A stretch of DNA of 64,000 nucleotides from Acrasis kona (taxonomy: Eukaryota > Heterolobosea > Eutetramitea > Acrasida > Acrasidae): NCBI GenBank assembly GCA_026419775.2, contig JAOPGA020001371.1, positions 1 to 64,000 of the forward strand, in the 5' to 3' direction. Below, piece after piece: positions 45,584-55,886 of this stretch (its first letter is position 1; each line of letters starts with the position of its first letter). A program made the translations under genes and the position numbers. The notes under the pieces are model-generated. The model made no database searches. It had not been told where the DNA came from and saw nothing but the letters and a program-made list of their open reading frames with translations.

Positions 45584-46831
45584 TTATTCATGATAGTATC
45601 GAAACACTTCATAAGAGTACAGTAGCTTTCCTTCATCATCATAATGTAGTTTTCTGTAGCAAGTGTCGCAAAAGAACGATGGTTCATCCGCAGTATACTT
45701 GTCCTTGTAAGTGACCCATTGTGATGGGTAAATGTCACACACTCCACATTTTCTTCTTCTAATCTTGGCCTGAAATGTTCTTATTGGATAAGCGAACGCA
45801 TTATCGTTGTCGAGGTCATTGACCAACCTCATTTCTGTGAAAACAATGTAGTGCATACAATTTCCCTGATGGCAATAAACATATCTCTCGTGCAAGCGCA
45901 GCTGTAAATCATAAAACGATGCTTCTTCCATTCTTTTCGACTCTGAAGGAACATTTTGAAGACCAGATCTAACGCCTCCAACATTCTTCTTGTAAATTTT
46001 AAGTTTTTCGTCGTTCATCCATTCTATAAGTTGCTTGCTGTAATCCAAGTTTCCTGCGTCGCGCATGTCTGAATAAAATCGATTCTCGATGAAAAAATAT
46101 CCACTCCGAGTGTCTGGTCCATCGAGGGTGTGATCGCTCAAGCAGTAAAGTACATCTCTGAGCTCCGTTAGTTTTTGACTGGCACGGACAAGAAACTCTT
46201 GGGTCTTTGTATTGGTCTCTGGATGGAATAGTGCTACTTTTATAACAAGCTCGTCGCTGGGAATGTCACCGCGTAATGCTTGCCCAGTTTGTGGATCTCT
46301 AACAACGTTCGAATACATCATGGATGGTGTAATGTAGTTTGGCTCTTTTTTTGATATGAGGTTGCTGTTTAAAAGTTTATTGACATCTGATAGGGATTTT
46401 AGAGAAGAACCTCCAGTGTTTATGCTCATAACCGTTGGTATGTTGGTAAAGTCGATTGTATTATTGACTTCTGGAGGGGTTGAGTTAAATTTTTTATCGG
46501 ACTCCTCGGTTCGTTCCAGTTCTTTCACTATGGCCGCCTCTATAATGTCATAGTTTGTTGTTATTTTGAGATCAGTTGCATCTAGAAAAGGGTCGGATTC
46601 TGAGGTGTCTAATTCTAGTGTTCTATTTATTAAATCTCTTTCCCTGGCAAGACACTGCTGCCAAGTTCTTCTAAATACCCTTACATCCAGTAACGGACAA
46701 TCTTGTGCAATATGTTCGGGCAGTGAGGAAGCTTGTGGCGGTAATGATGAGGCTGCTTGTGTTGTAGATCTTATACGACCTTTGCCATCGTTCGCCCTTG
46801 GTTTTTTTGAGTTTGCTCTTTGTTTGCTCAT
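45584..46831 (-). CDS. SNAPC3: snRNA-activating protein complex subunit 3 (SNAP50)
   Basis: 415 aa from ATG 46831 (MSKQRANSKKPRAND). The C-terminal half is the SNAP50 domain: LDYSKQLIEWMND, LHERYVYCHQGNCMHYIVFTEMRL, and the conserved zinc-type signature RRRKCGVCDIYPSQWVTYKD followed by FFCDTCYRKLHYD. SNAPC3 is part of the basal complex that binds the proximal sequence element of snRNA genes and recruits RNA polymerase II or III. The N-terminal region is poorly conserved. The match is specific to this subunit. Confidence 0.92.
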   Translation of the reverse strand: MSKQRANSKKPRANDGKGRIRSTTQAASSLPPQASSLPEHIAQDCPLLDVRVFRRTWQQCLARERDLINRTLELDTSESDPFLDATDLKITTNYDIIEAAIVKELERTEESDKKFNSTPPEVNNTIDFTNIPTVMSINTGGSSLKSLSDVNKLLNSNLISKKEPNYITPSMMYSNVVRDPQTGQALRGDIPSDELVIKVALFHPETNTKTQEFLVRASQKLTELRDVLYCLSDHTLDGPDTRSGYFFIENRFYSDMRDAGNLDYSKQLIEWMNDEKLKIYKKNVGGVRSGLQNVPSESKRMEEASFYDLQLRLHERYVYCHQGNCMHYIVFTEMRLVNDLDNDNAFAYPIRTFQAKIRRRKCGVCDIYPSQWVTYKDKYTADEPSFFCDTCYRKLHYDDEGKLLYSYEVFRYYHE

Positions 46832-46875
46832 AAAAGAGATTACAAAAGTCAATCTGGTAGTAGCTTACAACATCA

Positions 46876-47585
46876 ATGAAGAGTCTGATAGATATTGACA
46901 AAAGGGTTTCCAGTTACATCTTTTACCATGGTTCAGATATTGTGCAGAAAAATAGTAAATGGAGAGGAGCTCTAACCAAGATTTGGAAGTTGATAAGCCT
47001 TACCAATGATGGCATATTGTGGGTTGCAATGTTTCCTGGTTTAGTGTACTACTCAAGAGAGGTACATAGATTGGGCTACACTAAGGGTAATAATTCCTTA
47101 TACGCAGTATTTAAGCCTAACAACGTTAATGTATGTCATAAACAAGTATACAATTTGATAATTTCTAGTTCTTGTATCTTTGTTTGTTTGTTGATCTCTG
47201 CTTGATATATACGGTAAAGAATACATTCAAAAGGGTAAGACCTTACGGTTCCGTTCATATGGATCAAGAAAAAAAAAACAACAGGACAATACTTGAACTA
47301 GACATTGGTCCAGATAAATTCTCTTTCCCCAGTGGTCATTCAAGTAGGGCCATGGTAATCACAGGTTGCGCCATACTCTTGCATCATAAATCTCCCAATT
47401 CAGTCACTGCAAATGTTAGTGCTGCACTTGCGGTGTGGTGTGCTACCATTGGGATATCAAGGGTGTGCTTAGGAAGGCACTATGTTACAGATGTTATAGC
47501 AGGATTAGTATTAGGGGCATTTGACATCTGCGTGGGCTCGTTTATTTGTTCCAAAATTCCAGTTAAAAAGTACTTTTTATTTTAA
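46876..47585 (+). CDS. PAP2-superfamily lipid phosphatase (one intron)
   Basis: 223 aa from exons 46876-47130 and 47169-47585 (38-nt intron, GTATGT...TCTAG). The three signature motifs are complete: KNTFKRVRP (K-x6-RP), FPSGHSSRA (PSGH) and SRVCLGRHYVTDV (SR-x5-H-x3-D); the two His and the Asp form the phosphohistidine catalytic set. Membrane helices flank them (DGILWVAMFPGLVYY, IAGLVLGAFDICVGSFI). Size and motif spacing resemble PLPP6/presqualene diphosphate or dolichyl diphosphate phosphatases of the ER. Substrate inferred only. Only 44 bp separate its start from the divergent SNAPC3 start. Confidence 0.88.
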
Positions 47586-47716
47586 AATATATTGCGTCGT
47601 CATTGTCACAATTGTGTTCGTAAATGATAGAATTTTTTATAATGAAATTAAACCTTTAAAGTAAAAATTGTTTATTTGACATTAAAACTCCCCATGTCCT
47701 GCGTTTCTTCAATGTT

Positions 47717-48349
47717 TTAATTTGCGCTAAAGTAGTCATCAATTCTGCTGGCTGTTGGTGATCTTGGTGGTAAAGATACAATCATTCCATCTAATGCCCT
47801 TTCCAAAACAATTTTACAAGCGAGACGTGAACTAGCACTTGTGAAAAAGAGTTAATAAATTGATAACTCACGTGGTTGAAGCTCCGAAAGCAATGTCGCA
47901 GGTTGCCGCTTCATCCTCATCGGGTTGTATCATGCTATCGTAGGCCTCGTTTGAGACAACGACGTGGCAGGATGTACAATAGTCTAACGAACCGCAGGAC
48001 TTACCAGCCCATAGAGGGAGCTCGTGTTCTCTTATAACATCCAATAGGGACTTCCCTATTAGTCCGCGAATGGGTATTCTTGAACCAAAATTGTCAACAA
48101 CGACGACTTCTACTCTTTATTGAATGTAGGTATGATTGATTGTGTTTGGTTTACGTGTTATCGGTAGTTTGAGGGATGTTTTCTGCTATTTTATCAGAAG
48201 AATGGCAAATAAAAGCAGCGTCCAACTGGTATTGCATAACTAACTGTTCAATATCGTCTACATTTGATATTTTATACCTTTGTGTGATTGAGAAAATGCT
48301 CTAACATTAAAGCCTCTTCCTACACGGCATAACCTGTTCATGAACATGT
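47717..48349 (-). CDS. Mitochondrial adrenodoxin-type [2Fe-2S] ferredoxin
   Basis: Reconstructed from short exons. N-terminus MFMNRLCRVGRGFNVRAFSQ is an amphipathic Arg-rich mitochondrial presequence. The ferredoxin core has Cys-x5-Cys-x2-Cys (SCGSLDYCTSC) and a fourth Cys in SSRLACKI. It also has the acidic partner-binding stretch (PDEDEAATCDIAFGAS) and the adrenodoxin-type ending (ERALDGMIVSLP). Introns: 47839-47872 (34 nt) and 48115-48154 (40 nt). A third join near 48258-48277 needs either a 20-nt GT-AG intron or a one-base indel in an A-run. Such ferredoxins pass electrons from ferredoxin reductase to Fe-S cluster assembly or P450s in the matrix. Confidence 0.85.
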
Positions 48350-48721
48350 TTGTTGGTTGTTTTAACTGGTCAACTTCACCCCGAATTTTTGAGAGCCATT
48401 TGGTTTGGATGGACTGGGAAGAAACTGAAATCTAAGATGCAGCAACATTTAATTATACAAAGAGGCACTATTAATGTGAACCAAAAGTAGGTCATACATA
48501 TTTTGTCGATTACAACATAGATGAAATCCCATAAAGTGGTGATATTTTACCTGGTGGTGTTGAGTTCATCACATGAAGGCTTTGCAGTCATTCATTTGGA
48601 TTTTGTTGCATACGCAGAGCACACAAAAGCGAAACAAAATAATGGTTGAATCAAATAAACTTTAATGTAGTACAATCACATTACGAATTTGATGTGTTTG
48701 AAATCAATATTAACAAATAGA
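48350..48721. other. Intergenic region with a possible 42-aa secreted peptide
   Basis: Between the ferredoxin and glucanase genes. The only ORF with an appealing shape is 48521-48649 (plus): MKSHKVVIFYLVVLSSSHEG with a hydrophobic start, then His/Ala/Lys-rich, ending in a stop. It follows a stretch that also looks like a short GT-AG intron (48488-48520). Too short to support as a gene on its own; nothing else recognised. Confidence 0.25.
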
Positions 48722-50611
48722 TTATACTGGAACGTTATAACAAGTATAGGGTGCATCACCAGAGCAAATGCCCCAGTTCGTCTCAATAGCCAAATCACTA
48801 TCTCCCTTCCATAATTCTCTGAATGCCGAAAATAAATTAATCGGCCTGTTGTTGATTCTGAACAAATCAACAACAGCTTGCACAGATATTTTTTGGTTGG
48901 CATTGTTTCCTGGTTGGCAAATCTTTCCACTAACAGTGTTTGTTGCTATAATCTCTTTTCCACTCGGTGCACCTGGCCATCCAAATTCAGTCAATAAAAT
49001 AGTCTTTCCTGGGTATGCATTTTCAATTTTCTTGATGGCAGCAAGAGTCCATGAAGCAGCTGATGTTGGTGTGGCGCATGTGAATGTACCTGATGTATAC
49101 AAATTTGCAAACCATCTTGAAGATTAGAATGGACGAAAGGATTAAACTTACGGGTAGTTGTTCACTCCAATAAAGTCCACATTGTTGGATACTGCAGTCC
49201 AAGTACCATAATTCGACCACGTGTTTGATGTATCAACGACGCCAATTGGTTGCACGATTCCAGATGCCCTCAACATTGATAAGCACTGGTTGATGAGCGC
49301 CGCAGTGGATGCAGTCACTCCTAAACTTTGTCCCAATTCGTTTCCACAAGCTACTCCCAATACTGTATCTGGGTACTGCTTAGCGACAGAGATTGCAGTA
49401 TTGATGAGGTTCAAATTATTGGTTGGATTAGCTGAAAGACCAACAATACCAAGTACCGTTACACCATTATCTTTTGCGACTTGTACAGTTGGCTGTAGAA
49501 GACTGTAGATCATGATATTTCTGTATTTACTACTCGCAACAAGTGTCTTCATCAATGTCTGAGTCAAGGTGATTGGAGCTTGTTTCCATGGTGCATATGG
49601 TGTTACCCATGAACTGAAACTAATAGAACCAGGTGACGTGGCGTTAGGGGTCATTGCTTGTACTAATCTTTCCATGCGAGTTAATGGTGCTTTTGTTGGT
49701 GCAGCGGTAGTGGTTGGTGCAGCGGTAGTGGTTGGTGCCTTGGTAGTTGTTGGTGCAGCAGTAGTAGTAGGAGCTTTTGTGGTAGTTGGTGCCTTGGTAG
49801 TTGTTGGTGCCCTTGTTGTGGTGGGGGCATTTGTAGCGACACAAGCACATTTATCCGCAGGTTGGGTCATACCAAGATCATACCAGTGAGCATGTCCCGC
49901 TGGGCATGTCCAACTTAAATGTTAATGATATCATCATTTAAATTGCTTACCAATTATATGATGGAGCCACTGTGGTCGGTGTAGATGTCGTTGTTGGTGC
50001 TATAGTTGTGGTGGGGGCTTTCGTGGTAGTTGGTGCTTTCGTAGTAGTAGGTGCAGCGGTGGTAGTGGGAGCTTTAGTAGTGGTTGGTGCAGCGGTAGTT
50101 GTTGGCGCTTTTGTGGTTGTCGGAGCTTTGGTTGTAGTAGGTGCAGCGGTGGTAGTAGGCGCTTTAGTTGTAGTCGGAGGTGTGGTACATACAGCACGAG
50201 TCTTTTTAGTTTTGGGGTTAGGAACGCATGCACAAGGATCTGATGGTTCGGTCATTCCAAGATCATACCTATAATGTTATTAAAGTCAGTACATTCGTGA
50301 ACGTTACCAGTGTGATTCTCCAGGCGGGCACGTCCAGCAGTCTTTTGAGGATACAACAGCTGATGATGGAAGACGAATTCTTTTTGGTGTACCCTCTATG
50401 CATTGACACTGGTCTTGCGAGTTATAAGGAGCTGGTAATCCATACAAGTCCCATCTAGCCCATCCTTCGGGACATTCTTCGCTAAAATTGTTATGACTTT
50501 GTGATGCATGGTGATGCCATACCATGAAGATGTTGTGGTAGAATTATCCTCTTGGCAATAAATAATGGTAGCAACTGCAGCTAAGATGGATAACAAGATA
50601 GCTGCCTTCAT
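48722..50611 (-). CDS. Secreted GH17 glucan endo-1,3-beta-glucosidase with Cys modules (four introns)
   Basis: Start ATG 50611; introns 50482-50522, 50269-50307, 49914-49950 and 49116-49151 (36-41 nt), all in frame. Signal peptide MKAAILLSILAAVATIIYC. Then come three related small Cys modules (CPEGWARWDLYG...CQC, CPPGESHWYDLGM...CAC, CPAGHAHWYDLGM...CAC). Two are followed by long TTTKAPTTTAAP-type linkers, likely O-glycosylated. The C-terminal domain is glycoside hydrolase family 17: acid/base Glu in VACGNE, nucleophile Glu in LTEFGWP. GH17 enzymes cleave beta-1,3-glucans of fungal and algal walls, so a role in digesting prey walls or remodelling a cyst wall is plausible. The Cys modules could bind carbohydrate (inference); each begins at or near an intron, so they look exon-shuffled. 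Confidence 0.88.
49675..50185. repeat. Coding minisatellites of Thr-Pro-rich linkers
   Basis: Two blocks (about 49690-49840 and 49980-50180) of imperfect 24-nt-type units on the minus strand encode TTT(K/A)AP repeats of the glucanase gene. Units with synonymous changes alternate, which indicates expansion by slippage or unequal exchange. The blocks flank the 37-nt intron and the third Cys module. Confidence 0.8.
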
Positions 50612-50812
50612 GGATGATTGTTTTTTCTTGTCTAGTGGTGTATAACCGAAAGCAGTTTTATACTTTGATCTCACCGCACTGAATTCCAATTTAAGTAATC
50701 AAAAGCAGGAATGGCTATTCAACGATCGAGTCAAGAATCGAACCGAATTATCTTTTCCCCCGCAACAACAAAAAACCCGACCGATAATCAGTTGACAATT
50801 TTACAATAAATT

Positions 50813-52984
50813 TTATTGAGCCTTCATTAAACAAAACAAGGTTGAAGTGAAATCAGATGTCTTCTCGGAGGGAATTTCAATGGCTGCACTACCAAACCCA
50901 ACATGTTTTACATTTCCGGAAATGTCCAAATCTTGATAAGCCTTCTTGAAGCAACTACCAAATTTATGACCAGAAGATCTGGTACCAATTCCAACAATCA
51001 AATCACTCCGCGAACCATCCGAGTTCGGAGTGGGCACGCTAATAACGATTGGCAATTCAATTTCGTCGGTTCTTCTGTATATTTCCATAAACATCAGACC
51101 AAGTCGACTCACCGTCATGGGCGATAACACCAAATCACCGTTACCATCGTCACCATCACCGTGGTTGTGTTCTTGATTGGTGTTGCTGGACGAGAAGCTA
51201 TTCAAATCCATCGCCTTCAAGAATATACTGCGGAATGCAGTGTTGCGACCTTGTGAAGAGGAAGTATCCATTTTAAAAATGATTTGTTTGATCATTGCCC
51301 TTTGCATATGTATGCTCCTTTGTATGCCCTTGCGTATGAGCGTAGTATTGCCGTTCAAGGCTTCGTAGGCAGTAGTAAAGTTATTTTCCCACAAATCTGC
51401 ACTCATGTGATTACTGCCATTGGCACTTCCTTTAGGAAGACTAGAAGTAGGCATCTCCATCAAGGCTATCAGCGAGTGGACCATGTCGCTTGCGCTTACT
51501 TGTAGAGTGGATCCGTAGTGCTTAATAAAGCTACTGTACATGACATTGCTGAGTTTATAGTCCTTACATTCCTTTTTGAAACCAGCAAAGAATCGATCCT
51601 TATCAGATAACATCATATTAGAATAGTTTTGTTGGCATTGAGTCAACCCAACACCGATACGCGCCAACAAATCATGTAACTGTTTATTTGCATTATGTTT
51701 ATATAAATCAAGTTGGCTCATGATGCTCATGGTGTGCCTCATGCTTTCATACAGCGACCAATGCCTGTACAGCATTAATTTGAATTCGCATTCTTGAAAT
51801 GAAATTCTCTCGTCATCAGTCACCGGAATCATTGCGCCGTCATCTGTCAGCATTTGTGGCCGTATCGATGGATTGGTCTCCACCACCCTTCCAAAGTACC
51901 AATTCATCAAATTCTTGTAATCGTGATGTGAAATGTATTCGAATTCCAATTGTTCCGTTAATCCTACAATTGCACTCCATAGCACATTGTTGTGTAGTCT
52001 TGATGAGGACAGGAGAGACGTGTCTGAAATTTGAATCATTTTGTAAATCAAGTGACTGGATGGAGGTGCGCGGTATGATTTTCGATAATATTTGGCGGCC
52101 ATAATGTACGTTTCGAAATCTTCCTTTGTTTTGAAATCTCTTCGGCGAACGCCCAGTGGTTCATCTTGCTCATTATCATCATCGTCATCATCACTTCTTG
52201 TGCGGTTACGTGCAGTTGGGTCGTACTCATCGTCGTCGAAAGCTCTGTCGTCGTCCTCTTCGTCGCGGTCGATAAAATCGTCGAGGTCATCAAGATCATC
52301 TTGATCAAAAAATGCGGCGTCGATTTCATCTTGGTCTTCGTCCATGTCGTCTTGGCGTGTTTGTTCTACTTGTGGTTGAGTGAGAGCGTCAATTTGACCG
52401 TGATAATTGTCGAGCTTTGAAATCACGTTCCATGTGTTTTCTAGTGTGGCATCGTTTTGTTCTGAAAATAATTTTGAAAATGGTTCGAATTGTTCCCCAT
52501 CAATGGTGTCTTCGCTAACGAAAAATAAATTCTTGTTAAACTCTGTTCTGCCGAATATGTTTTTTAGGTGAAATGGTCTGTGAGAATCAATTACATAAAC
52601 AACTTGATGTGGCTCAAGACAGTTTTGGAATACAACTGCAGATAAATCCACCATGGCACCACAATTTATGACAAAGATGGTTTTTACCTATAACTTCAAT
52701 AAAAACGTTTATTAACAAAACTTACTGAGTAATTTCCTTTTAGATGTGAAATACATGCTTCATTCATTGAGTAGTAGTTGGATATAGGTATGATATCGTA
52801 CTTTATAGATTCGCATTGGAACAAGGACTTTTAAAATTTAGTTTGGATGAAATTAACATTTTACCGCAAGCATGCGCAGAGAACATAAACTATCAACATC
52901 ATACGCCACGAACAGCAATACGTTTTTATGATCTGATTTTATGCTATTGAACACTGTTTTGAACTCTCGCACCTTTATCAGCAT
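50813..52984 (-). CDS. CDC45: DNA replication factor CDC45 (two introns)
   Basis: 698 aa from exons 52865-52984, 52726-52827 and 50813-52687; introns of 37 and 38 nt. The N-terminus matches CDC45: LLFVAYDVDSLCSLRML, LFQCESIKYDIIPIS, IFVINCGAMVDL, VYVIDSHRPFHLKNIF. It belongs to the DHH/RecJ superfamily but lacks the full phosphoesterase site. The central acidic insert (Asp/Glu-rich, about 200-245) and the C-terminal region (KYYRKSYRAPPSS, LWSAIVGLTEQ, RHWSLYESM, GSCFKKAY) fit. CDC45 joins MCM2-7 and GINS in the CMG replicative helicase. Confidence 0.95.
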
Positions 52985-53186
52985 TTTCGCGCCTTCACAG
53001 TTTGGTTGGTTGATTCTAACCGCAAAATTTGAAACCAAAATTCTTCTGCTTACAATCTACATTTTTCATACAAAAGTCCAACATGACATATGTCGGTGCA
53101 ACAAATACGAATTTTAAAGATTCAACACAGGGAGAGAGATGACAACGCGGACACTCTATTCAAATTTAAAAATTGCCTGAAAATTA

Positions 53187-54203
53187 TCATTTATTAAGAA
53201 GTAATGTACTCCTTCTGTTTATTACACATGGTTTGCAAATATCCAAATTTCCACACAAATGGACCTGGGATCGTCCATCTTTTACAATCTTACAAGTGTC
53301 ACAACAAAACACATTTTTGTCGTAGACCCCGTATCCGTTGCATGTGCAAGGGTGGTTGTTGATCTTTTTAAAAGTCGGAGCGTCAAGGGCACAGTTGATG
53401 CACAAATCAAAATTTGGACAAGCATGAATGGCTTTGTATGATGAATCGTAAGATTTTTTGCACTTATCACAGCTATATCGCTTTGAATTATAATCGCCGC
53501 TTCCATTGCAGGTGCACTGGTTGTTTCTAAATATAGGTACAGTTTTCATCAAATTTACATTAGGCGCATTATTCTTCTTTTCCAACTCCTGTACGCGTAT
53601 TGAGAGCGCTTTCACTATAGATTTTAGCTCTTCGACTTCATTTTGCTTTATGGTCAGCAGTCGGTGCAGGCACTTCTTATTATGTTCCGCAAGCTTTGAT
53701 GCCGATCCATTCCAACCACATCCCTCGTCAAAATGTTGACACTTTATGAGTGATCCTAAATGAATTCTTTTGTGATCCTCCAAGTCTTTTAATTTGATCA
53801 TTTGGTTGCAGCCATCATGGTCACAGGATATCAGTTGGTGCCCACAAGAGGGAACATGAGAAGCGACTTTCTCGTACGTGCTCTTAAAGTCACATCCAGG
53901 TACGTAGCACGACGATGGAAGCTTCTTAATTATCTCCTCAACAAAACGGCTTGATTTTAAATTATTAATGGTCGTCATGCATAATGCACATTTTTTGTTC
54001 TTGTTATAAAAATCTTCGGAGCACTTTTTGCAAGATACTTTGTCACAATTTGGGCATAGCACCGGCTCATATGGTATTTGATTGCAAATAGTACACTCAA
54101 TGGGCTCAAAGCACTCTGTATTATCAAATGTATACCCTCGTAGTAGTTCTCTATGCACTTCCTGATTTAACCCGTTCATCAAGTTTTTGTTTTTGAGTTC
54201 CAT
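53187..54203 (-). CDS. RING/TRAF-type zinc-finger protein
   Basis: 338 aa, intronless. A RING-like Cys cluster (C-T-I-C ... C-P-N-C ... C-K-K-C ... C-A-L-C, about 37-75) is followed by TRAF-type zinc-finger repeats (C-x4-C-x-F-K ... H-x3-C, about 98-185). A coiled coil comes next (NEVEELKSIVKALSIRVQELEKK), then two copies of a Cys/His module starting C-T-C-N-G-x-G-x-Y (about 230-335). The latter resemble ZZ- or DC1-like zinc modules. The order RING-TRAF zinc fingers-coiled coil is that of TRAF-type E3 ligases without the MATH domain. Substrate unknown. Paired zinc modules at the C-terminus are unusual. Confidence 0.8.
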   Translation of the reverse strand: MELKNKNLMNGLNQEVHRELLRGYTFDNTECFEPIECTICNQIPYEPVLCPNCDKVSCKKCSEDFYNKNKKCALCMTTINNLKSSRFVEEIIKKLPSSCYVPGCDFKSTYEKVASHVPSCGHQLISCDHDGCNQMIKLKDLEDHKRIHLGSLIKCQHFDEGCGWNGSASKLAEHNKKCLHRLLTIKQNEVEELKSIVKALSIRVQELEKKNNAPNVNLMKTVPIFRNNQCTCNGSGDYNSKRYSCDKCKKSYDSSYKAIHACPNFDLCINCALDAPTFKKINNHPCTCNGYGVYDKNVFCCDTCKIVKDGRSQVHLCGNLDICKPCVINRRSTLLLNK

Positions 54204-54253
54204 TTAACTTCGGTTGACTTTTAAGAAAAACATATGTTTGACTTTCGCCCTCC

Positions 54254-54565
54254 CTAGATTACGTTGTAACCCCTTCCTATTTTAATCTCCCCGTTCAAAG
54301 AAAATGAAGACTGATGTAAAAAGTTCGATTTTTGACTGTTAGGATATTCTTTTTCATATGCCTCTTTTATGTGCACAAGGAGTTGGATTTCACTATCTAG
54401 TACGTGCATTGATAGCAGAAACCCGAGAGTGACAAAATTATAGGAAGTATAGAGTTCGCCGGGTAGTAAATGATGCAGATATTGTAATATCTGAAATATG
54501 ATGCCCCAAATCATAAGTATTAGGCCATAGTAGTTTTCAATGAAGACCACGAGGATGTTAATCAT
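54254..54565 (-). CDS. Small hypothetical membrane protein
   Basis: 103 aa from ATG 54565. Two hydrophobic segments (INILVVFIENYYGLILMIWGIIFQIL and YNFVTLGFLLSMHVL) and a polar tail. It ends 50 bp upstream of the RING gene start, same strand. No family recognised. It could also be the last exon of a larger gene. Confidence 0.4.
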   Translation of the reverse strand: MINILVVFIENYYGLILMIWGIIFQILQYLHHLLPGELYTSYNFVTLGFLLSMHVLDSEIQLLVHIKEAYEKEYPNSQKSNFLHQSSFSLNGEIKIGRGYNVI

Positions 54566-54663
54566 GTTAAGAGTATCTATCTATTCCTTTGAGGTGAATA
54601 AAACATAAATGCCACTTTCTTGAAAATTTTATTTTATTTTATACATTTGGCCTTAATAGGCTT

Positions 54664-54800
54664 TTAAAGTGGCCATCAGCTTTGTGTGCAAGGATGCCAA
54701 GAAAGCAGAGGCCATCTTGTCTCAAGTCAATCGCATCATTCGTGCCATGTACAGTTCTCCACCCCTACACGGAGCAAGAATTGTAGCTTTGACACTTAAG
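54664..54800 (+). pseudogene. Aspartate aminotransferase fragment
   Basis: A plus-strand frame reads [20 protein letters not shown], then [20 protein letters not shown]. This corresponds to the PLP-enzyme segment of eukaryotic aspartate aminotransferase that ends in the conserved RPMYSNPP-GARI motif. Only about 45 codons survive. No start or upstream homology is present, and it ends in unrelated sequence. It is a detached relic of a transposed or retrocopied gene. Confidence 0.75.
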
Positions 54801-54816
54801 CCAGTTCACTATAAAA

Positions 54817-55806
54817 TTATTTGCTTCCTCTCTTTTTCTTTGTAGGAGATGCAATTGTTGTGGTGTCCTCTTTTTCATCTTCCTCTTCCATGATGTACTC
54901 CTCATCCACCTTCCTCTTTTTACCCTTTGAGGCTTGGCCCATTGACATGTTCGATTTGAATAAATTCATCATCGCATCGAGCTTCGTGTCTAGACTATCA
55001 AGTTTAGCCTCGAGCTTGGGATCGTTCTCGGCAAACTTTTCTTGGGCTTTGATAGATTCCATCTCCATGGTATCTTGTCTCTCTGAAAGCTGGTGCGGTC
55101 TTTAATTTGACCTTTCATGGAATTTTGGTCGGTTTTAATGTCCTTTAATTCTGCCAGAATGTCTTTCAGTGCTCCCTCGTTCGCGTTATTATTGTTGTTG
55201 CTTTGTTTTGGACCTCTAGGCCCGGTGTTGTTGTTCTTGTCTGCCATCTCTTTCCAAGGGATTAAAGTTTTATCTTCCTTGTCTGATAATTGGAGGAATA
55301 GCTGCTCCCTGGTCTTGATGTCTTCTTTTTCGTTTGTTGTCAACCCGGTAATGTTTATGAAACCGAATCTCGCACCTGTTTTCCTGTTGTTGGCGAAGCG
55401 GATGAATTTAGGTTTAACCCACGGTCTAGTCCCTGTAGGCTGGAAGACCCATTGCTTTGTCTGGCTTTTCCCGCGATGTTTGCAAATTCTTCAATCGTGA
55501 AGTTGGCGTTTTCCACCTTATATTCTCCAAGGGTTTTCTTTGTATCCACGTCCTTGCCTACATGGACTATCACCTTATTCTTTTTGGATTCGAAATCGTA
55601 CCCTTTAGCCAGAAGAGGTGTATGTGGTGCATCATCTCTAGGTGAGCTTTCTTGAAAATTTTATTATAATTGTGATGTTTTACAACGATCAGGTCTAACA
55701 TGCTTGCTTGGATCAAAACCTCTTCAATCCGTTCGTGCTCCTTGTTGTGACTCTGAACTATATTATGTAAGAACGCAATCAAAACCATCACCATAAATTT
55801 ACACAT
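54817..55806 (-). pseudogene. Decayed or frame-broken coiled-coil ORF of unknown family
   Basis: Successive minus-strand frames continue one another after single-base shifts, near 55660-55680 (AAAATTTT), near 55462-55470 (GGGAAAAG) and near 55075-55095. Pieces read PHTPLLAKGYDFESKK, then NFTIEEFANIAGK, then QWVFQPTGTRPWVKPKFIRF, KEDIKTREQLFLQLSDKED, an Asn-rich linker, and a C-terminal coiled coil with a KRKVDEE-type basic end. Together about 320 residues. The conserved-looking W/R/K-rich middle suggests a nucleic-acid-binding or element-encoded protein. It is either a pseudogene or a gene with assembly indels. Confidence 0.5.
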
Positions 55807-55886
55807 GAAATAAACAAATACGTCAGCAATAATAAAATTTTATGGAAAAAGAGATGACAATTTACATCACGTTGGACCTTAAAAAT

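Noticed and set aside
49675-50185. Short direct repeats resembling a CRISPR array
   Set aside because: They are in-frame coding minisatellites without unique spacers, in a eukaryotic gene.
49569-50274. Plus-strand frames full of Val-Gly repeats opposite the glucanase gene
   Set aside because: Mirror images of the TTTKAP codons on the coding strand, with no independent evidence.
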